From DASQEH01 sp038237745 (lineage in GTDB: Bacteria; Actinomycetota; Actinomycetes; Propionibacteriales; Nocardioidaceae), in assembly GCA_038237745.1 (NCBI GenBank), contig JBBRYJ010000011.1, forward strand, positions 1-64,000: DNA of 64,000 bases. Reading direction: 5' to 3'. This document shows, one piece after another, positions 44,612-53,841 of this stretch. The position numbers and the translations under genes were made by a program. The notes below the pieces were generated by a model. The model ran no database searches and had not been told where the DNA came from. It saw nothing but the letters and a program-made list of their open reading frames with translations. Position 1 is the first letter of the stretch; every line of letters begins with the position of its first letter.

Positions 44612-45898
44612 CTAGGCCGACTTCTTCTTGGCCTTCGCGGTTGGAAGCTCACGCGGGACCAACGTCGGGTTGACGTTGTCGGAGACCACCTCTCCGGTGA
44701 CCACCACCTTGGCGATGTCCTCGCGAGACGGCACGTCGTACATCACGTTGAGCAGCACCTCCTCGAGGATGGCCCGTAGTCCACGTGCGCCCGTCCCACG
44801 CAGCATCGCCTGCTCCGCGATCGCCTCGACGGCGTCATCGGTGAACTCCAGGTCGACGTTGTCGATCTCGAAGAGCTTCTGGTACTGCTTGGTCAGAGCG
44901 TTGCGTGGCTCGATCAGGATGCGCATGAGGTCGGCTTCACCAAGCTTGTCGACCGTGGCGATCACCGGCAGGCGTCCCACGAACTCCGGAATGAGGCCGA
45001 ACTTCAGCAGGTCCTCCGGCCGCACGTCGGCGAAGAGCGCGTCGATGTCCTTGTTGCCCTTGGTGGGAAGCTCGGCGGTGAACCCCAACGTCTTCTTCCC
45101 GGCACGCTGCTCGATGATGTGCTCCAGGCCGGCGAAGGCACCGCCGACGATGAACAGGATGTTGGTCGTCTCGATCTGGATGAACTCCTGGTGGGGGTGC
45201 TTGCGACCACCCTGTGGCGGAACGGACGCTGTCGTCCCCTCCAGGATCTTGAGGAGGGCCTGCTGGACCCCTTCCCCGGATACGTCGCGGGTGATCGAGG
45301 GGTTCTCGGACTTGCGGGCGACCTTGTCGACCTCGTCGATGTAGATGATGCCGGTCTCGGCCTTCTTGACGTCGTAGTCGGCCGCCTGGATCAGCTTGAG
45401 GAGGATGTTCTCGACATCCTCGCCCACGTACCCTGCCTCGGTCAGCGCCGTCGCGTCGGCGATCGCGAACGGCACATTGAGCATGCGGGCCAAGGTCTGC
45501 GCAAGGTAGGTCTTTCCGCACCCGGTCGGACCGATCATCAAGATGTTGGACTTGGCCAGCTCGACCGGCTCGTCCTTCGTATGGCGTCCGACCCCCGCGG
45601 TTCCTGCCTGAATCCGCTTGTAGTGGTTGTAGACGGCGACGGCCAGGGACTTCTTCGCGGCGTCCTGCCCGATCACGTACCCGTTGAGGAAGTCGTAGAT
45701 ATCCCGAGGCTTCGGAAGCTCCTCGAGTCCGAGGTCGCTGCCTTCCGACAGCTCCTCCTCGATGATCTCGTTGCAGAGGTCGATGCACTCGTCGCAGATG
45801 TAGACGCCTGGCCCGGCGATGAGCTTCTTGACCTGCTTCTGGCTCTTCCCGCAGAAAGAGCACTTGAGAAGGTCGCCACCGTCACCTATCCGTGCCAC
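44612..45898 (-). CDS. clpX: ATP-dependent Clp protease ATPase subunit ClpX
   Basis: 428 residues from GTG 45898, with AAGGAG 9 bases upstream. AAA+ unfoldase that feeds ClpP1P2. N-terminal zinc domain with CSFC and CDEC. Walker A GPTGCGKT, pore loop GYVGEDVE, Walker B IIYIDEVDK and the RKH loop GGRKHPHQEF are present, with LIPEFVGRLPVIA after them. An IGF-type loop for docking to ClpP appears as LGF (KKTLGFTAEL). Confidence 0.95.
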   Translation of the reverse strand: MARIGDGGDLLKCSFCGKSQKQVKKLIAGPGVYICDECIDLCNEIIEEELSEGSDLGLEELPKPRDIYDFLNGYVIGQDAAKKSLAVAVYNHYKRIQAGTAGVGRHTKDEPVELAKSNILMIGPTGCGKTYLAQTLARMLNVPFAIADATALTEAGYVGEDVENILLKLIQAADYDVKKAETGIIYIDEVDKVARKSENPSITRDVSGEGVQQALLKILEGTTASVPPQGGRKHPHQEFIQIETTNILFIVGGAFAGLEHIIEQRAGKKTLGFTAELPTKGNKDIDALFADVRPEDLLKFGLIPEFVGRLPVIATVDKLGEADLMRILIEPRNALTKQYQKLFEIDNVDLEFTDDAVEAIAEQAMLRGTGARGLRAILEEVLLNVMYDVPSREDIAKVVVTGEVVSDNVNPTLVPRELPTAKAKKKSA

Positions 45899-46002
45899 CC
45901 GCGGCGTCTCCTTCTCGTGTACCCGGTGCCGTGCGCCCCCAGGCCCTGTGTCCTCCATGGTGACCGTACCTGCCGGGGCGGTCAACCGCTCGGATCTAGC
46001 GT

Positions 46003-46692
46003 CTAGGCGTTCTGCAGTGTCGCCTTACGCGACTCGAAGACCTGATCGATCAATCCGTACTCGATGGCCTGCTGAGCCGTCAGGATCTTGTCGCGCTCGA
46101 TGTCACGGCTGACCTCTTCGATGCTGCGACCGGAGTGCTCGGAGATCATCTGCTCGAGCAAGGCACGCATGCGCAGGATCTCGTTCGCCTGGATCTCGAT
46201 GTCGCTGGCCTGTCCGTACGTGCCTTCGGTGTAGGGCTGGTGAATCAGGATCCGGCTGTTCGGCAGCGCCAGCCGCTTGCCGGGGGCACCGGCTGCGAGC
46301 AGCACGGCCGCGGCACTAGCAGCCTGACCGAGGCACATCGTCCAGATGTCGGGCTTGATGTAGCGCATCGTGTCGTAGATCGCCGTCAGAGCGGTGAACG
46401 AGCCGCCCGGCGAGTTGATGTAGATCTGGATGTCGCGGTCGGGGTCCATCGACTCGAGGCACAGCAGCTGGGCCATCACGGCATTGGCGATGTCGTCGCT
46501 GATCGGGGTGCCGAGGAAGATGATCCTGTCCTCGAACAGCTTGGCGAAGGGGTCGATCCGGCGCACGCCGTACGACGTGCGCTCCTCCCACTGCGGGATG
46601 AAGTACTCCGCGCGCGGCGCAGTCTGCTGGTGCAGGGGTTGGCCGGGCACCACCGTGCCGAGTGCGGTCGCGAGGTGCTGGTCGGCGGTCAT
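46003..46692 (-). CDS. clpP2: ClpP protease subunit 2
   Basis: 229 residues from ATG 46692, with GGGAG upstream and an ATGA overlap with the clpP1 stop. Serine protease subunit; the catalytic Ser lies in CLGQAASAAAVLLAAG and His in RILIHQPYTEG. The long N-terminus (about 40 residues before ERTSYGVRRIDPFAKLFEDR) is typical of actinobacterial ClpP2. Confidence 0.94.
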   Translation of the reverse strand: MTADQHLATALGTVVPGQPLHQQTAPRAEYFIPQWEERTSYGVRRIDPFAKLFEDRIIFLGTPISDDIANAVMAQLLCLESMDPDRDIQIYINSPGGSFTALTAIYDTMRYIKPDIWTMCLGQAASAAAVLLAAGAPGKRLALPNSRILIHQPYTEGTYGQASDIEIQANEILRMRALLEQMISEHSGRSIEEVSRDIERDKILTAQQAIEYGLIDQVFESRKATLQNA

Positions 46693-47336
46693 TCGAGGCT
46701 CCCTGAAGACGGTGACATCGGTGTGCCGCCATAGGCGACTTCGGCGGCTCGGTCGACCACATGATCGATGAAGCCGTACTCCTTGGACTGCTCGGCGGTG
46801 AACCACCTGTCGCGGTCAGCGTCGCGCTCGACCTGCTCGAGTCCCTGCCCAGTGTGCTTGCTGATGAGCTCGAACAGAATCTTCTTGATGTAGAGCGACT
46901 GCTCGGCCTGGATCTTGATGTCAGACGCCGACCCTCCCAAGCCACCAGAAGGCTGGTGCATCATGATCCGGGCGTGCGGCAGTGCGTAGCGCTTGTCCTT
47001 GGCGCCGGCGCACAGGAGGAACTGCCCCATCGAAGCGGCGAGCCCCATCCCGACAGTGGCGACATCGTTGGAGATGAACTGCATGGTGTCGTAGATCGCC
47101 ATACCGGCGTCGACGGAGCCACCCGGCGAGTTGATGTACAAGAAGATGTCGGTGTCTGGGTCTTCGGCGTTGAGGAGCAGCATCTGGGCACAGATCGCGT
47201 TCGCGTTCGAGTCCTTGACCTCGGAGCCGAGGAACACGATGCGTTCCTTGAGGAGCCGCTGGTAGATGTGGTCGTCGAGGCCCGCACCGCCCTGGCCGCC
47301 GTTCATCTGCATGGGTGTCGAGTCAGTGAGAGTCAC
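46689..47336 (-). CDS. clpP1: ClpP protease subunit 1
   Basis: About 215 residues from GTG 47336; ATG 47312 is the alternative and no Shine-Dalgarno decides between them. Catalytic Ser in GMGLAASMGQFLLCAGA and His in RIMMHQPSGG. Forms the mixed ClpP1P2 barrel with the next gene. tig, commonly the upstream neighbour, is displaced by about 2 kb. Confidence 0.93.
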   Translation of the reverse strand: MTLTDSTPMQMNGGQGGAGLDDHIYQRLLKERIVFLGSEVKDSNANAICAQMLLLNAEDPDTDIFLYINSPGGSVDAGMAIYDTMQFISNDVATVGMGLAASMGQFLLCAGAKDKRYALPHARIMMHQPSGGLGGSASDIKIQAEQSLYIKKILFELISKHTGQGLEQVERDADRDRWFTAEQSKEYGFIDHVVDRAAEVAYGGTPMSPSSGSLE

Positions 47337-47510
47337 GAAATCGACAGTAGCGGCCAGAGACGACAAAGCCACGACGTGTCGCGCTCTGTTCGCGCACAGC
47401 GCACGCGCGCCTTTCGGTGTCACCGGGCTTCGAGGAATGCAGGGCGCGTCGAAGGCGGACCGGAGCGGCTTCGCGCGAGTATTCCGCCCAATAGACTGCC
47501 GACCGTGTCA

Positions 47511-48052
47511 ATGCCGCCGCGGATCCGCCGCGCGGCAAGGGCCATCGTGCTGGACCGTGCACGTCGGGTTCTTCTCGTGCACTTCGACTTCGTGGCACCG
47601 GACAGGCCGAACGGCTTCTGGGCCTGTCCCGGAGGAGGTCTCGACCCGGGTGAGTCCGTCGTCGAAGGACTCACCCGCGAGCTACTGGAGGAGCTCGGGC
47701 TCGCCATCGAAGATGCCGGCTCCCGGTGTGGTGGACGCAGCGAATCTTCCCGATGACCGCGTTCGACGGCCAGCACGACACCTACTTCCTGCTGGAGGTG
47801 GACGCATTCGAGCCTCGCCCCCAGTTCACCGAGGCGCAGCTACAGAACGAGCATCTTGACGGCGTGCGCTGGTGGGGATACGACGAGATTCAGCAGGCCC
47901 AGCAGCTGTACGACAACGGAGCACCGGGCGACGACGGGTACGTCGTATTCTCGCCGCCTCGGCTGGGCCACCTGCTGGCGGACCTGCTGGCCTCCGGGCG
48001 GCCAGCGCAGCCAATCGACGTCGACGGGTCGTCAACACGTTCAGCCGTTTGA
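47511..48052 (+). pseudogene. NUDIX hydrolase, interrupted by a one-base frameshift
   Basis: The first part (MPPRIRRAARAIVLDRARRV) carries a complete Nudix box, GGLDPGESVVEGLTRELLEE followed by LGL, then loses frame at about 47718-47725. The rest (TQRIFPMTAFDGQHDTYFLL, then DGVRWWGYDEI) continues in another frame. Adding one base within GGCTCCCGGTG restores a normal ~180-residue protein. Either an inactivating deletion or a sequence error. Confidence 0.82.
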
Positions 48053-48083
48053 CCGGCCGGTATGAGACTCGAAGCGGCTATGA

Positions 48084-48479
48084 TTAACGCGGATCGTCCC
48101 GGTCGACATTCCAGTGTCGCGCCACCGAGCCCATCCAGGTGCCATCTTGGCCGCGGAATGAGGAGGCAGCGGCTGATCACCCGCTGCCCACCCTCCTGGT
48201 CCCCGTAGAGCAGGTCGATGGTCATGCTTTCGTGGGCCTCGATCACCGACCTGGCCTCCTGGAACTCGGCTTGTTCCGGATCTCTCAAGGCGCTCTGCCA
48301 GAAGCCGATGTCGCCAGCCGGCACGTAAAGGTCCCGCGCGGCCGCAGACCGGCCAGCAGCGACCGCTCGGCGGCCCTCGCTGCCCTGTTGGCCGACCGCA
48401 CGGACCCGAAGGTCGCGATCGCGAGCACCAGAGTGCCACCTGCCGTGGCCAGCGACGAAACGGTCACCCAGTCGGCCAC
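48084..48479 (-). pseudogene. Decayed remnant of a conserved membrane-anchored hypothetical gene
   Basis: Three pieces of one protein remain in changing frames. From GTG 48479: VADWVTVSSLATAGGTLVLA and SVRSANRAARAAERSLLAGL, an N-terminal TM anchor. Then, in another frame from about 48336: RDLYVPAGDIGFWQSALRDP and TIDLLYGDQEGGQRVISR. Finally, back in the first frame: DGTWMGSVARHWNVDRDDPR and a stop at 48084. Intact homologues, as I recall them, have roughly 100 more residues between the first two pieces, so an internal deletion plus frameshifts have destroyed the gene. Confidence 0.7.
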
Positions 48480-48582
48480 GCTCGCCAGGCTAGTCCACCG
48501 GTTGGCCGTTACCGGTCCCGTTGTGCGCGGCTCTCGAGAAGCGGTTTGCGGATAAGGTGCCGGGGCAGGACAGGATGTGGGC

Positions 48583-49395
48583 ATGCCGCACGACGAGCCG
48601 AACGGGCTGACCGACTGGCGTAGCCGTCCCGGGCGCCGGCTCGCGGGTGCCGTCGTCAGAGCTTCCGGATCGTCCGTCGATCCGGGCGCGAGGACCGCCG
48701 CCCCCTACGCCGTCCTGCTGATCACGGCGCTGGTCGGCCTGATCGCTGCAACCGGTCTGACGCTCGCAAGCGCTCAGATCTACGACAACGTCACCGACCA
48801 CAACGGACTCGCCGGCTTCGACAGACCTGTGCTCGACCAGATGATCGCTTGGCGCACGCCTGTGCGCAACTCGTGGGTCAGCCATTTCACCGATCTCGGC
48901 GGCACGCGCATCATGCCCGTGATAGCCCTCGTAGCGGCTGTGCTGATCGCCTGGTGGTGGCGGCGATGGACTCCGATACTTCTCACGGTCATCGCTGCCG
49001 GAGGGTCACTCGTGATGACCGTGGTCGGTAAGAACGTCGTCGACCGGGCCCGCCCCGCTCACTCCTTGGCCGTACCACCGTACGAGAGCTCGCCATCGTT
49101 CCCCAGCGGGCACAGCCTCAATGCCTGGGTCGTCGCGGGGTTGGTTGCATACCTCGTGGCTTGTCGGGTCGGCACCAACCTTGTGCGGATCGCCACGGCC
49201 GTCGTCGCCCTCTCGTTCGCTGTCGCCGTGGGCCTGAGCCGGGTGTATCTCGGGCACCACTGGCTGACAGATGTCCTGGTGGCTTGGACCATCGGCACAG
49301 CCTGGCTCATCGTGGTGATCACCGGCCATCGGCTGGCGCTCACCGTCGTTCGAAGCCGGGTACGACCCGATGCAGGGAGCCTCGAAGGGGTCTAG
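48583..49395 (+). CDS. PAP2-family phosphatase
   Basis: 270 residues from ATG 48583; AGGA 7 bases upstream favours it over GTG 48577. Integral membrane phosphatase with about six helices. All three catalytic motifs are present: KNVVDRARP, PSGHS and SRVYLGHHWLTD. Such enzymes dephosphorylate phosphatidate or undecaprenyl pyrophosphate; the substrate is not determined. Convergent with tig, 14 bases away. Confidence 0.92.
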   Translation: MPHDEPNGLTDWRSRPGRRLAGAVVRASGSSVDPGARTAAPYAVLLITALVGLIAATGLTLASAQIYDNVTDHNGLAGFDRPVLDQMIAWRTPVRNSWVSHFTDLGGTRIMPVIALVAAVLIAWWWRRWTPILLTVIAAGGSLVMTVVGKNVVDRARPAHSLAVPPYESSPSFPSGHSLNAWVVAGLVAYLVACRVGTNLVRIATAVVALSFAVAVGLSRVYLGHHWLTDVLVAWTIGTAWLIVVITGHRLALTVVRSRVRPDAGSLEGV

Positions 49396-49409
49396 GAGCT
49401 CCTCGCCCG

Positions 49410-50909
49410 TCAGTCTTCTTCGGACGGTTGGTCGATTGCCTGCGCATCGGCCACCCGGACGAAGTCGCCGCCGCCTAAGACCTGGATGTCCGAGCTGGCA
49501 TCGGTCTCCGCTTCAACAGCGGTCTCGATGCCAGCAGCCTGGGAGACACCTTCGTCTCCGGTCGTCAACTCGGCCGGCTCAACGTAGGTGCCGTCGGGCT
49601 GCAGTGTCTTGAGCTCGACGACGTCGCCCGAGGCGGTTCTCACCGTCGCACTCTCGACCACGTGAGCCAGCGCCTTGCCTCGTCTGATCTCGGCGACGAG
49701 CTCCGGCACGTGGTTGTGCTCCATCACATGCTTGACGTACTCCTCGGGCGTCTGTCCGGACTGCTGGGCCCTGCGGAGCAGGTGTTGGGTCAGCTCGCTC
49801 TCCTCGACACCGAACGCCTCCGCCGTGGCAATCTCGTCGAGTACGAACTGAGCCGCCATTGCGTCTCGCACGCGCTTATCCAGATCGGCGGCGAACTCGT
49901 CCTCGGTCTGTCCCTCTGACTCCAGGTAGTCCACCTCAGTCATGCCCGCCTGTGACAGCTGCTCGTTGATCGCGTCGCGACGGGTCTGCAGCTCCTCGGC
50001 AATCGCGTTGTCGGGAAGTGGGATCTCGACGAGCGTGAGCAGCTTCTCGAGGACCGCGTCCCGAGCGGCTGCAGCCTGCTCGAGACGGGCTCCCCGGACG
50101 AGACGGTCACGGACGTCGTTCCTGAGCTCGTCGACGGTATCGAACTCGGAGGCTGTCTGCGCGAACTCGTCGTCGAGGTCGGGAACTTCCTGCTCCTTGA
50201 CCGCCGAAACCCTGACGGTCACATCGACCATCTGGTCCTTATACTCGCCGCCGACGAGCGTGGAGGAGAACGTCGACTCGTCGCCGGCCGACATTCCCTC
50301 GAGCGCCTCGTCGAGGCCCTCGAGCATGGTGGCGCGACCGACCTGATAGCTCATGCCGGTGGCCTGTGCCTCCTCGATCGGTTCACCGTCGTTCGCCGCC
50401 GACAAGTCGATCGTGACGAAGTCGCCGTCAGCCGCTGGGCGCTCGACCGGGCTCAGGGTGCCGAACCGCTCGCGCAGCAGCTCCAGCTGCTCCTCGACCT
50501 CGTCGTCGCCTACGGTGAGGTCGCCCACCTCGGCCTCGATGCCCTCGTAGTCCGGCAATGAGATCTCTGGCTTGACGTCGAGCTCGACGCTGAAGTTCAG
50601 CGCCGAGCCGTCCTCGAAGTTGTCGAGGTCGAGCTGTGGCTGGCTCATCGGCGTGAGGTTGTTGTCCTGGAGCGCCTGGAAGTAGAGCGTCGGCAGTGCC
50701 TCGTTGACGGCTTCGTCGAGCACGACCTCGCGGCCCACCCGCTGATCGATCACCATCGCCGGAACCTTGCCACGCCTGAACCCCGGCACGGTGATCTGCT
50801 TGGCGATCTTCTTGTATGCCGCATCGACACTCGGCTTGAGCTCGTCGAAAGGCACCTCGACGGTCAACTTGACCCGTGTCGGGTTCAACGTCTCGACGGC
50901 ACTCTTCAC
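49410..50909 (-). CDS. tig: Trigger factor chaperone
   Basis: 499 residues from GTG 50909, with GAGGAGAG upstream. Ribosome-bound chaperone and peptidyl-prolyl isomerase. The ribosome-binding signature GFRRGKVP is near residue 47. The FKBP domain is around residues 150-240 (DGDFVTIDLSAANDGEPIEE), followed by the helical arms. The C-terminal ~70 residues are acidic and low-complexity, longer than in enterobacteria but common in actinobacteria. Confidence 0.95.
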   Translation of the reverse strand: MKSAVETLNPTRVKLTVEVPFDELKPSVDAAYKKIAKQITVPGFRRGKVPAMVIDQRVGREVVLDEAVNEALPTLYFQALQDNNLTPMSQPQLDLDNFEDGSALNFSVELDVKPEISLPDYEGIEAEVGDLTVGDDEVEEQLELLRERFGTLSPVERPAADGDFVTIDLSAANDGEPIEEAQATGMSYQVGRATMLEGLDEALEGMSAGDESTFSSTLVGGEYKDQMVDVTVRVSAVKEQEVPDLDDEFAQTASEFDTVDELRNDVRDRLVRGARLEQAAAARDAVLEKLLTLVEIPLPDNAIAEELQTRRDAINEQLSQAGMTEVDYLESEGQTEDEFAADLDKRVRDAMAAQFVLDEIATAEAFGVEESELTQHLLRRAQQSGQTPEEYVKHVMEHNHVPELVAEIRRGKALAHVVESATVRTASGDVVELKTLQPDGTYVEPAELTTGDEGVSQAAGIETAVEAETDASSDIQVLGGGDFVRVADAQAIDQPSEED

Positions 50910-50982
50910 AGGTGTCTCTCCTCGGTCGGGCAGGTGACGTGCATCTAGCCGGTGTGGCGTAGCGGCGCTCCGCAAGGCAGTC

Positions 50983-51058
50983 TGGTCGGGGCGACAGGAC
51001 TCGAACCTGCGGTCTCCTGCTCCCAAAGCAGGCGCGCTAGCCACTACGCTACGCCCCG
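50983..51058 (-). tRNA. tRNA-Pro(TGG)
   Basis: 76 nt with encoded CCA. Acceptor arms CGGGGCG and CGCCCCG pair fully; the leading C is typical of tRNA-Pro. The anticodon loop TTTGGGA between CCTGC and GCAGG gives TGG. T-arm GGTTCGAGTCC. Located just upstream of tig on the same strand. Confidence 0.96.
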
Positions 51059-51198
51059 GTTTCAGCCCTTGAGTCTAGGGGAGAACCCAGGTGGCGCCTC
51101 ATCCGCCCTGCTGCAGCGGTCGTGCCGTGTGCCGTCGCCCGAGTCATCGCAGGCCGCCGCCCTCCCGTCGGACCGCGGCCTATCCTTCTGCACTGCGA

Positions 51199-52590
51199 CT
51201 ATTCACGGACGAAGACATCGTAGACATGGTTGTCGTCCGGCCTCATAAGGTTGTACGACCAGGAACTGAAGGCGACTCGTTGACCATCGGCAGAAATGGT
51301 GGCCCCGAGAACTGCCTGGCCATCGGGGGCAAGAATCTGTTGCTGACCGGCCGAGTTGACCGACACCAGGAACGTCTGTCTCGTCAGACGATCGCGTACG
51401 AAGGCGTCGACGGCAGCGTTGGTGTCCCCCGGCACCAGGTTCGTTGCCGTTGACTCAAACGCCACGAAGCGTCCATGGCCGGATATCGACGGGGCCCGGC
51501 TCCCCCAGTACCATCCTCCCCCGGCTGCCACTTCGCCTGTGGAGCTCACCGAGATCAATCGGGTTCGACCACTTGCCCTGTCCCAGATGTACACATCGTT
51601 GAGGCCGTTCCTATCACGTGGGCGAAGTGCATGCTCTGTGGTAAAGGCCACGTATCGCCCGTGAGTAGAGATGGTCGGCGGCGCGCAACAGACATCGTCA
51701 GCAGCCCCGGACGCGGTCAGCGAAACGGCTTGGGTCAAGCCGGTGCGCCTGTCGTGGAGAAAAATCGTTTCCGCGTAGGAGCCCGGAGGAACGCTGATGA
51801 AGTCTTGCGCCCTGGCAAGGAAGGCCACGTATCGCCCGTCCGCTGACATCGCCGGCCAAGTGGCACCATTGCCTTGCGGTATCTGCTGTCCTGCAGAGTT
51901 TACGGAGACGCGCTGCGTCCGACCCAGCAGTCGATCCCGGACGTAAACATCTTCAGAGGAGTTGGTATCTGCCGGTGTCAGGGCATCCGTCGAACTGAAA
52001 GCAACGTAACGTCCATCCGCGGATATCGCAGGTTTCTCCGGCCTTGGCACGTAGGCAGTCTTAGTCTCGACAGAGTTCACCGACACCATCTCAGTCGTCT
52101 GGGCAACGAGGTCGCGCACGTAAACGCGCGCGCCGCGACGCAGTGGTGCGTACTCTGGTGAGAGGGTATTCGCTTCTGAGACGAAGGCCACGTAACGCCC
52201 GTCGGCTGAGATCGACGGGGCAATCGAGTGGCCGTTCGCCTGCTGCCCGTCCGTCGCGACCGATACACGCTGGGTGACATTCGTCGCCAGGTCACGGACG
52301 AAGATGCCCTTCGCATTGTTGGTGTCTCCTGGTACCAAGTTCGAGGCACTCGACTCGAAAGCCACGAAGCGACCGTCCCCGGAGATGGCTGCTGCACTCG
52401 CCAGTTCCAGATCCAGCCCGGAATAGTCGTTTCCCAGCTCACCGAGCGAACTCACCGAAACTCGTGTCGTCGATGTGCCCCAGACGAAGCTCGCATCCAC
52501 CGCAGAGGTGGGAGCTGCCACGAGGCAGCCGATGAATGACGCAATGAACACCGATGCACACAAGCGCGAGGGGCGCGACAGGGTTCTCAT
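51199..52590 (-). CDS. Secreted PD40 (TolB-like) beta-propeller protein
   Basis: 463 residues. A signal peptide (RLCASVFIASFIGCLVAAPT, cleaved after TSA) is followed by seven blades built on a repeated ISADGRYVAF motif, each with a VYVRD-type strand and a RVSVNSAGQQ turn. TolB-like propellers are protein-interaction platforms; no catalytic domain is attached. Blade copies are very similar to each other, suggesting recent internal duplication. No partner genes nearby. Confidence 0.85.
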   Translation of the reverse strand: MRTLSRPSRLCASVFIASFIGCLVAAPTSAVDASFVWGTSTTRVSVSSLGELGNDYSGLDLELASAAAISGDGRFVAFESSASNLVPGDTNNAKGIFVRDLATNVTQRVSVATDGQQANGHSIAPSISADGRYVAFVSEANTLSPEYAPLRRGARVYVRDLVAQTTEMVSVNSVETKTAYVPRPEKPAISADGRYVAFSSTDALTPADTNSSEDVYVRDRLLGRTQRVSVNSAGQQIPQGNGATWPAMSADGRYVAFLARAQDFISVPPGSYAETIFLHDRRTGLTQAVSLTASGAADDVCCAPPTISTHGRYVAFTTEHALRPRDRNGLNDVYIWDRASGRTRLISVSSTGEVAAGGGWYWGSRAPSISGHGRFVAFESTATNLVPGDTNAAVDAFVRDRLTRQTFLVSVNSAGQQQILAPDGQAVLGATISADGQRVAFSSWSYNLMRPDDNHVYDVFVRE

Positions 52591-52867
52591 GGACAGGCAC
52601 CTCCGCCGGGCGCACCTACGGCCACCCGTGCAGGCTCACCATCGCCTAGCCGCGACGGCCGCGTCAAGCAGGTGGGGCGCAGGCGATGCTGTCGTCCGAC
52701 AGGATCGTCAGCAGCACGGAGCGGTTCGCCCCCCTGACCGACCACGCCGGTGAGGCACCAACGCGCGAGCCATGCGTGATGAGATACTTGCTGCGGCCGT
52801 GAGCGCTCGGGCCAAATGCAAGGGGCGGGCACAGCAGTAGCGCTTGATTGACAGAAGCGCAGCTCAC

Positions 52868-52941
52868 GCGGGTGTAGCTCAATGGTAGAGCCCCAGCCTT
52901 CCAAGCTGGCCATGCCGGTTCGATCCCGGTCACCCGCTCCA
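52868..52941 (+). tRNA. tRNA-Gly(TCC)
   Basis: 74 nt with encoded CCA. Acceptor arms GCGGGTG and CACCCGC pair fully. The anticodon loop CTTCCAA between CCAGC and GCTGG gives TCC. T-arm GGTTCGATCCC. The accessory stretch with transposase fragments begins just after it, so it might have served as an integration site; I did not find a repeated 3' end downstream. Confidence 0.96.
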
Positions 52942-53267
52942 GACGGAAGTGTGCAGGTCAGGCGCACAATTGCGGAGGCGAAAATGCTGTGTTCGCGGAC
53001 AACTACGCACCACAACACCAACCAGAACCGACCCGGTCATGGCGAGGTGTGAACGAACCCCGCGCCGGCCTTCCACGGCTCACCGGCAGGCCGATACGGT
53101 CGGCCGGCGGCAGCAAACGCGACGCTGCCCGGAACGGGTCATAACGGGCTCTTCACAATCCAGGGTGTAGTCCGGGTCTGAACCCGCCTGGCCACAGGCA
53201 GCGATCTGGCGATGTAGTTGGTCAGGTTGCGGAAGCCGAGTGCGGGAACGTCCTGCCCGATGACGCC
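52942..53267. other. tRNA-Gly to GNAT gap with transposase scar (326 bp)
   Basis: No intact gene. The right third holds the end of an ISL3-type transposase (53153-53243, listed separately). The left part is unrecognised and has no convincing frame. Confidence 0.6.
53153..53243 (-). pseudogene. ISL3-family transposase C-terminal fragment
   Basis: Reading leftward, ALGFRNLTNYIARSL continues after a one-base shift as GGFRPGLHPGL and a stop at 53153. This matches the tail I recall for ISL3 transposases (GFRNxTxYIAR...GGFRPxLHPxL). The rest of the element is gone; the GNAT gene's stop lies 25 bases away. Confidence 0.65.
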
Positions 53268-53777
53268 CTACTCCCTGATCTCTTGGGGAGCGAGGTCAAG
53301 GCTGAGCGATGCCAGACCTTCGGTAGGCCTGAATCCAAGTCTCCGATAGAGGCCGAGCGCGGCTTGGTTGTCCGGTTCCGTCACGAGAGACAGTCGTGTT
53401 GCGCCTGCTGCGAGTGCCGCCTCGCGGACTGCGCTGACCAGAGCGGCTGCCGCTCCTTGGCGACGGGACCCGGGGAGCACGTAAAGGTCACGCAGCTGCC
53501 AGAACCATCCCATGACCAGAGATGCAGGGACCGCGTGGCCGGTCGCCAGGCCGATCGCAGGTGCGTCCGCCGGCGAGTCCACGGATGCCGTATAGACCGT
53601 GAGCATATTCGACTGGACCATGTCGGTGAGCCAGCCGAGGGTGCGCTCGTCCGCGTCTGGCGGCTCGCCGTAGTGGTGCCTGTACTGGTTGAACAGGCCG
53701 CTGGCCGCTGCGAGCGTCTCGTCGGTGTCGCACGTCGTGACCCGCAGCGTGTCCCTGGGGACCGAAGTGTCGCTCAT
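53268..53777 (-). CDS. GNAT-family N-acetyltransferase
   Basis: 169 residues. Acetyl-CoA-binding motif A is WQLRDLYVLPGSRRQGAAAA, followed by motif B NQAALGLYRRLGFRPTEG. The N-terminal part (GLFNQYRHHYGEPPDADERT) is typical of a single-GNAT acetyltransferase of unknown substrate. Sits between two transposase remnants and may be mobile cargo. Confidence 0.85.
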   Translation of the reverse strand: MSDTSVPRDTLRVTTCDTDETLAAASGLFNQYRHHYGEPPDADERTLGWLTDMVQSNMLTVYTASVDSPADAPAIGLATGHAVPASLVMGWFWQLRDLYVLPGSRRQGAAAALVSAVREAALAAGATRLSLVTEPDNQAALGLYRRLGFRPTEGLASLSLDLAPQEIRE

Positions 53778-53841
53778 GTCTGCCTCTACTTCTCCATCTC
53801 TAGTAGTCGATCTCTGATTGTTGGCGTTAGCCCAGCGTTAG

